Positions 34,741-38,965 of a stretch of 38,965 bases of DNA are shown here, one piece after another. Position 1 is the first letter of the stretch, and the number at the start of each line of letters is the position of its first letter. Position numbers and translations under genes: made by a program. The stretch comes from an uncultured Lachnospiraceae bacterium (GTDB lineage: Bacteria; Bacillota; Clostridia; Lachnospirales; Lachnospiraceae), in assembly GCA_946534785.1 (NCBI GenBank), contig CAMNCY010000006.1:1-38965 (forward strand). Reading direction: 5' to 3'. The notes under the pieces are model-generated. The model was not told where the DNA came from and searched no databases. It worked only from the letters and a program-made list of their open reading frames with translations.

Positions 34741-36283
34741 TCTGCGCATCCTCCCTGTCCGTGATCCTGTATCCCACGGCTTCCGCTATGTGGGCGCCGG
34801 AGATCTCCTCCTGCCCGCCGAGGTCCGCAATGGTCCTGGCGACCCTAAGCGTCCTGTGAAACGCCCGGGCGCTAAGGTGCATGCTCTCGAAGACCCGCTT
34901 TAAGAGCCGCTCCTCATCCGCCCCGATCCTGCAGTACTTCATGACCGACGCTGCATCCATATCCCCGTTAAAAATGACGGGCGTCCCCGCAAAGCGCTTT
35001 TTCTGCATCTCCCATGCCCTCAGGACCCTCTCCCGGATCCTGGCGCTCGGCTCTTCATGGGCACCGATCATCAGCGTCCGGACCGGTACCCGGGGGACGT
35101 TGACGCAAAGATCGATCCTGTCTAGGACAGGCCCCGGGATCCTGGCACGGTACCGTGCGATCTCGGATGCCGTGCAGGTACAGCGCGAGCGGTCCGGATA
35201 ATTCCCGCACCGGCACATGTTGCTGGCAGCGACCAGAAGGCATCTTGCGGGATACCGGTAGACCCCCGTGCTCCGCGCGATCTCGATCACATGATCCTCC
35301 AGGGGCTGCCGGAGGGCATTCAGGGTATCCTTGTCAAATTCCGGAAGCTCATCCAGAAACAGCACGCCCCGGTGGGCCAGGGAAAGAACGCCCGGCACCG
35401 GCACAAGCCCGCCGCCCGTCAGCGCCTGCCGCGTGATCGAATGATGGGGGGAAAGGAAGGGCCGCTGTGTGATGAGGGGAACGCCGTGGGGGAGCTGTCC
35501 GGAAATACTGTAGATATCGGAGACCTCCAGGCTCTCCTCCCTGGTAAGGGGCGGCATGATCCCCGGAAGGCACCGCGCCATCATAGACTTCCCGGTCCCG
35601 GGCGGCCCCACCATCAGGACATTGTGAAAACCCGCCGCCGCGATCTCCAGGACACGCTTTACGCCCCTCTGCCCGTGCACGTCCAGAAAATCCGCAGAAG
35701 GCAGGACCGCCTTCTGCAGGAACAGATCCTTCCCGGCAGGCAGCGGCGGACAGATGCGTTCCCTCTCCCTTTCCCCGGCGCACATATAGCGGATGAAATC
35801 CCGCAGTGTTTCCGGCCCCGCAACGCGGACGCCCTTTGTGACCGCGCCTTCCGGCACATTATCCGCCGGCACGATGCAGTGCAGGATCCCCGCCCTTGCC
35901 GCACAGCGCACCATGGGCAGGATCCCCCTTACCGGCCGGATGCTGCCGTCCAGCCCCAGTTCCCCCGAAAGAAAGGCATTTTCCAGAGAAGAAGGCGGGA
36001 TCCGGTTCAGACACGCCAGAATACCGGCTGCGATGGGAAGATCGAAGCTGCTCCCCCTTTTGGGGACCTCCGCCGGTGCAAGATTTACGGTGATCCTGGT
36101 CGGCGGCAGACGGATCCCCATGTTTTTCAGGGAAACGCGTACTCTTTCCGCCGTTTCCTTCTGGTGGATTCCCGGTGCGCCTACGATCGTAAGGCCCGGG
36201 AGACCGTCGCTGACATCGACCTCCACGCGGATCAGAAAGCAGCTGATCCCGTCAATAGCTGCGGATATTACAGAACTGAACAT
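34733..36283 (-). CDS. comM: YifB/ComM-type Mg-chelatase-like AAA+ ATPase
   Basis: ComM is a hexameric helicase-like AAA+ protein that extends heteroduplex DNA during transformation in Gram-negatives; its role in Clostridia is inferred. The order is as in the family: an N-terminal S5-like/Lon-like domain (about 1-170) starting SSVISAAIDGISCFLIRVEVD, then Walker A GPPGTGKSMMARCLPG, Walker B FLDELPEF, a cysteine pair region CRCGNYPD.SRCTC and a C-terminal helical domain. The ORF track starts at 36322; ATG at 36283 (MFSSVISAAID) has GGAGG eight bases upstream, giving 516 residues. It is followed by dprA with a short overlap. Confidence 0.95.
   Translation of the reverse strand: MFSSVISAAIDGISCFLIRVEVDVSDGLPGLTIVGAPGIHQKETAERVRVSLKNMGIRLPPTRITVNLAPAEVPKRGSSFDLPIAAGILACLNRIPPSSLENAFLSGELGLDGSIRPVRGILPMVRCAARAGILHCIVPADNVPEGAVTKGVRVAGPETLRDFIRYMCAGERERERICPPLPAGKDLFLQKAVLPSADFLDVHGQRGVKRVLEIAAAGFHNVLMVGPPGTGKSMMARCLPGIMPPLTREESLEVSDIYSISGQLPHGVPLITQRPFLSPHHSITRQALTGGGLVPVPGVLSLAHRGVLFLDELPEFDKDTLNALRQPLEDHVIEIARSTGVYRYPARCLLVAASNMCRCGNYPDRSRCTCTASEIARYRARIPGPVLDRIDLCVNVPRVPVRTLMIGAHEEPSARIRERVLRAWEMQKKRFAGTPVIFNGDMDAASVMKYCRIGADEERLLKRVFESMHLSARAFHRTLRVARTIADLGGQEEISGAHIAEAVGYRITDREDAQIG
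34750..34755 (-). promoter_or_regulatory. Ribosome binding site that decides the dprA start
   Basis: GGGAGG on the minus strand lies inside the comM 3' end. It is directly adjacent to an ATG (34747-34749) and nine bases from an in-frame TTG (34738-34740). The spacing favours the TTG. Confidence 0.6.
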
Positions 36284-36340
36284 ACAGATGTCCTCCGGGA
36301 CAAAGAAATGAAAATGCGACAAGACAAAGCTCCGGATACA

Positions 36341-36361
36341 GGAACGTACAGAAGACGTTCC
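36341..36361. repeat. Inverted repeat GGAACGT-N7-ACGTTCC upstream of comM
   Basis: Perfect 7-base arms with a 7-base spacer lie about 60 bases before the comM start, adjacent to the GH25 terminator. It is not a standard Gram-positive LexA box, in which the GAAC and GTTC halves are four bases apart. It may be an operator or a hairpin in the leader. Confidence 0.5.
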
Positions 36362-36367
36362 GGATAA

Positions 36368-36402
36368 GAAAAAAGCAGGAAACGGCGGACACCGTTTCCT
36401 GC
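36368..36402 (-). terminator. Rho-independent terminator after the GH25 lysozyme gene
   Basis: On the minus strand GCAGGAAACGG-tgtccg-CCGTTTCCTGC is a perfect 11-base stem followed by TTTTTT. It lies about 100 bases past the lysozyme stop. The intervening bases (36403-36502) are AT-rich and hold no gene. Confidence 0.92.
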
Positions 36403-36502
36403 TACATTATAGACCCTTCCGGGCGGATGTTCAATCTGCTGTCTGATTATATGAATATCTAAATGGATATTTCAGATATTTTTTTCCGGATGCCGGTCCT
36501 CT

Positions 36503-37780
36503 TTAATCCGGGATCACGATCGCCGCTGCCGCCGCCTGGGCCGTCAGCAGTGCCTGCTGGGCTTCCGCAGCCTTCTGCTGGGCAATGGCCTGGGCGCCTG
36601 CTGCCGTCTGCTGGGCATTTGCCGTCTGGGCCTCAAATTCGACCATGGCCGCTGCGAACTGGGTATACTGGGCCTCGGCCGCTGCCTGGGCCTGCAGGTT
36701 CTCGGGTGTGGGAAGCGCCTGGGCCTGGGCTGTCGCAGCCGCAAACAGCTGCTCCAGTTCCGCCTTCTGCTGCTGCAGTACGGCGAGCCTTGCCGTAAAT
36801 TCCGCCGCTCCCTGGGCCGCTGCCGCCGCCTGGACGTCTGCCTGGGCCTGGGCCGCCGCCGCAAGATCCGCCGCCGCCTTTGCCTGGGCGGCAAGGGCCT
36901 GGGCCTGTGCGGAGATCACGACCACACGGCCGTCCTTGCAGATCCTCGTGATGTTGCCTGCGGCATCCACCGTGGTCTGGTCTTTCACCATCGCACCGTC
37001 CGGCGCGAAGAAATACATGACGCCGTTCACGTTCTGGAAGCCCGTCATACGCCTGTAATTGACAAAATAATAGGTCCTGCCGTTCTGTGTGGAAAGTCCC
37101 TGGGGAATGATCGTGGAGAAATAATCCTTATAGAGATAGTCTATGTCCACATATCCCCCGATGCCGCTTACCGATCCCTTATCGGTGGCCTGCCAGATGG
37201 CATACGGCCCGGGATAGAGGCATGTGTCCGCATAATCCGCGATCCACTGGTCCCAGATGGTAACGCCGATCCTGTCCACGAACCAGCTGCGGTAGCTGTA
37301 TACCATCGGCGTGTAGCCGGCGGCATAGATCATGGTGCAGAAGGTATTGATGATGGCCTGCTGCTCGGCACCGGAAAGGCTCCGGAGCGAAGGATCCTCC
37401 AAGTCGATCGCCACGGGGAAGGAGATCGGAAGATTGGCCATGGCGTTGATGGCAAGCTGTGCATCTGCCGCTGCCTGCATGACGTTCTTCGCATAGGTGT
37501 AAACATAAGCGCCGACCCGGATCCCGGCTGCATTGGCGCCGATGACATTCTGGACGAATTTGGAATCCATGCCGTAGGCCGTGTTCCCGATACGGACCAT
37601 GGCGTAGTTCACGCCGCTTGCCGCGACCGCGTTCCAGTTGATATCGCCCTGCCACTGGGATACGTCAATCCCCCTTACCGCCGCCTGCGCCTTTACACCG
37701 GATGTCGGGACAAAGGACACGATCATGAGAACCATCATTACTGCGGCAAACAGTTTTACTGCTAATAATCCCTTTTTCAA
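36503..37780 (-). CDS. Secreted GH25 lysozyme with a cell-wall-binding-like repeat and an Ala/Gln-rich C-terminal region
   Basis: This is an exported muramidase that would cut the MurNAc-GlcNAc bond of peptidoglycan. Layout of the 425 residues: signal peptide about 1-33 (basic start, hydrophobic core, cut near AQAA), GH25 domain about 35-220 with the start RGIDVSQWQGDINW (D39) and the catalytic-type AIDLEDP (D126, E128), a short aromatic repeat about 232-266 resembling choline-binding/wall-binding repeats (GRTYYFVNY..MTGF..VNGVMYFF), and a helical, Ala/Gln-rich region 290-420. The start codon is TTG with GGGAGG eight bases upstream. A promoter lies just before it and a strong terminator after it, so it is a single-gene unit. 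Roles in wall turnover, spore germination or competition are all possible. Confidence 0.92.
   Translation of the reverse strand: MKKGLLAVKLFAAVMMVLMIVSFVPTSGVKAQAAVRGIDVSQWQGDINWNAVAASGVNYAMVRIGNTAYGMDSKFVQNVIGANAAGIRVGAYVYTYAKNVMQAAADAQLAINAMANLPISFPVAIDLEDPSLRSLSGAEQQAIINTFCTMIYAAGYTPMVYSYRSWFVDRIGVTIWDQWIADYADTCLYPGPYAIWQATDKGSVSGIGGYVDIDYLYKDYFSTIIPQGLSTQNGRTYYFVNYRRMTGFQNVNGVMYFFAPDGAMVKDQTTVDAAGNITRICKDGRVVVISAQAQALAAQAKAAADLAAAAQAQADVQAAAAAQGAAEFTARLAVLQQQKAELEQLFAAATAQAQALPTPENLQAQAAAEAQYTQFAAAMVEFEAQTANAQQTAAGAQAIAQQKAAEAQQALLTAQAAAAAIVIPD
36521..36910 (-). repeat. Ala/Gln-rich low-complexity repeat region of the lysozyme gene
   Basis: The encoded stretch is dominated by Ala and Gln with spaced Glu and Lys (for example QAQADVQAAAAAQ), predicted to be a long helix or coiled coil. 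At DNA level many copies of a gcctgggc-like unit are seen on the plus strand. The extent is approximate. Confidence 0.75.
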
Positions 37781-37788
37781 GTCCTGTT

Positions 37789-37794
37789 CCTCCC
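37789..37794 (-). promoter_or_regulatory. Ribosome binding site supporting the TTG start of the lysozyme
   Basis: GGGAGG on the minus strand stands eight bases before the TTG at 37778-37780. No ATG near the signal peptide start offers a better choice. Confidence 0.75.
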
Positions 37795-37830
37795 AATATT
37801 CAGTGATTATTCAGATATAATTGTGCTTAC

Positions 37831-37859
37831 ATCTTATATAATGATCCCGTCCGTGTCAA
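37831..37859 (-). promoter_or_regulatory. Promoter of the GH25 lysozyme gene
   Basis: On the minus strand a consensus TTGACA (37854-37859), overlapping the hemW stop codon, and TAAGAT (37831-37836) are 17 bases apart. A TATAAG two bases closer is an alternative -10. Confidence 0.6.
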
Positions 37860-38965
37860 TCATCAAACAGAAAATCCGACATCACATAATTGCTGATATC
37901 GATCCCGTATTCTGTAAGGAATACTCTTCCCTCCTTCCTGACAAGCAGGCCGTTTTTCTCATGCTTCCGTATTATGTCCCCGTAGACCCGCATGAGTTCT
38001 TCCCCGGGAAACCGTTCCGAGAAGTCCTTTTCGGATACGCCGCGCATCATGCGAAGCCCGAGGAACATGAACTCTTCCATCTCCGCTTTCCGGGAAAGCC
38101 TCTCGATTCCGCACCTTGTCCCGGCAGGCGCCTCCATATAGGCCCGCACACCGGAAGGCGCACGGAATCTTTCATGGCCCAGATACGAAGAAGCGCCCGC
38201 TCCGATCCCGATATAGGCATGGCCCGTCCAGTAGCCGGTGTTGTGGCGGCTCTCGTACCCCGGCCTTGCATAGTTGGAGATCTCATAGCGCCCATACCCT
38301 TTTTCCGCAAGGAAAGCCGCCGTCTCATGATACATCCTGCGGTCTTCCTCATCCTCCGGAAGAGGCGGGAGTTCTCCCGCCTCCCGCTTTTCGAAGAAGG
38401 GCGTTCCTTCCTCGACGATCAGGCTGTAGACCGAAAGATGCTCCGGCGAAAGGTCTGCCGCCTTTTTAAGGGAAAACATGAATTCCTCATAGCTCTGTCC
38501 CGGCAGCGCGGACATCAGGTCCATGCTCAGGTTCCCGAAGCCGGCATTTCTTGCGGAAAGGAAGCATTCCTCCGCTTCCTTCGCCGTATGGATCCGTCCA
38601 AGGAGCGAGAGTTCCTCATCCCGGAAGGACTGCACGCCGATGGAAAGGCGGCTCACCCCCGCCCTGCGAAAGCGGCGGAGCTTCTCCTCGTCCACAGTCC
38701 CGGGATTGCATTCCATGGTGATCTCCGCATCCTCCTGAATGGCAAAAGACCCGGAGAGCTTTTCCATAAGGCCTTCCAGATCCTCCGCCTCCATCAGGGA
38801 GGGGGTTCCGCCGCCCAGGAATACGGAATCCGCTGCCGCCTTTGTGCCGTCCTCATGCCGGAGCGCATTCCCCCAAAAAACAATATCCCGTTCCAGTGCC
38901 GCCATATACGCCTTTCTTTCGGGGGCCGGTGCCGGCCCCGAGAGAAAATCGCAGTACTGACATTT
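37856..38965 (-). CDS. hemW: HemW-like radical SAM heme chaperone (partial, N-terminus outside window)
   Basis: HemW, often annotated as oxygen-independent coproporphyrinogen III oxidase, is a radical SAM protein that carries heme to respiratory proteins. The ORF track starts at an internal ATG (38905), but the reading frame stays open to the right edge and encodes KCQYCDFLSG, the second half of the CxxxCxYC iron-sulfur motif, so the gene continues beyond the window. About 370 residues are visible. Further motifs: SVFLGGGTPSLM, ITMECNPGTVDEEKL, RLSIGVQSF, NLSMDLMSALPGQSYEEF and, late, a winged-helix-like HemN C-terminal part. True HemN has a different N-terminal tail, which cannot be seen here. 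It is close to the downstream lysozyme promoter. Confidence 0.93.
   Translation of the reverse strand, partial: KCQYCDFLSGPAPAPERKAYMAALERDIVFWGNALRHEDGTKAAADSVFLGGGTPSLMEAEDLEGLMEKLSGSFAIQEDAEITMECNPGTVDEEKLRRFRRAGVSRLSIGVQSFRDEELSLLGRIHTAKEAEECFLSARNAGFGNLSMDLMSALPGQSYEEFMFSLKKAADLSPEHLSVYSLIVEEGTPFFEKREAGELPPLPEDEEDRRMYHETAAFLAEKGYGRYEISNYARPGYESRHNTGYWTGHAYIGIGAGASSYLGHERFRAPSGVRAYMEAPAGTRCGIERLSRKAEMEEFMFLGLRMMRGVSEKDFSERFPGEELMRVYGDIIRKHEKNGLLVRKEGRVFLTEYGIDISNYVMSDFLFDD

Noticed and set aside
36341-36361. LexA/SOS box before comM
   Set aside because: The GAAC and GTTC parts are 11 bases apart, while Gram-positive LexA boxes have four.
36521-36910. Repeated gcctgggc units as a non-coding repeat array
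   Set aside because: They lie within the lysozyme reading frame and reflect Ala/Gln codon repetition.

Overview
The window is about 39 kb of a chromosome from a Gram-positive anaerobe-type Bacillota, most likely class Clostridia and plausibly a fairly GC-rich Lachnospiraceae-like lineage. The grounds are gene order and protein type: a fused SecDF, a PASTA Ser/Thr kinase beside a PP2C phosphatase, a MurE carrying the DNPR motif of meso-diaminopimelate enzymes, a YugP-type metallopeptidase inside the fmt-rsmB operon, GGAGG-type ribosome binding sites and sigma-A-like promoters. The species cannot be named from the sequence. Coding density is very high and almost all genes lie on the minus strand, so transcription runs from high to low coordinates. 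Only the CNNM/CorC-like gene at 28969-30279 is on the plus strand. I saw no rRNA, tRNA, CRISPR array, insertion sequence or prophage, and no gene-free stretch reaches 300 bases.

Right to left, in the order of transcription: a partial hemW (cut by the right edge); a secreted GH25 lysozyme with an Ala/Gln-rich tail; a comM-dprA pair; a hisS-aspS tRNA synthetase pair; the lone plus-strand CNNM/CorC gene, divergent from secDF with overlapping -35 elements; secDF then recJ, separated by a terminator-like hairpin; a long housekeeping operon murE-priA-def-fmt-yugP-rsmB-rlmN-PP2C-pknB-rsgA ending in a terminator; a small accessory operon tetR-CPBP protease-MFS exporter with a perfect operator palindrome; ychF-lgt with a terminator; and finally the division and cell wall cluster mraZ-rsmH-ftsL-pbp-mraY-ftsW, running off the left edge.

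Functionally the window is dominated by peptidoglycan synthesis and its control (MurE, MraY, the division PBP, FtsW, FtsL, and the PASTA kinase/phosphatase pair), translation start-up and rRNA modification (Def, Fmt, RsmB, RlmN, RsmH, RsgA, AspS, HisS), protein export and lipoprotein maturation (SecDF, Lgt), and DNA processing (PriA, RecJ, DprA, ComM).

I found no convincing new multi-gene defence or mobile system. The points most worth a second look are a division transpeptidase that ends in six DxDxDG calcium-loop-like repeats and a Pro-Ala-Glu tail; a candidate MraZ operator with 10-bp spaced repeats downstream of its promoter; the absence of murD between mraY and ftsW, with murE heading a different operon; the compact tetR-CPBP-MFS operon with its operator; and non-catalytic extensions on the PASTA kinase and the GH25 lysozyme.
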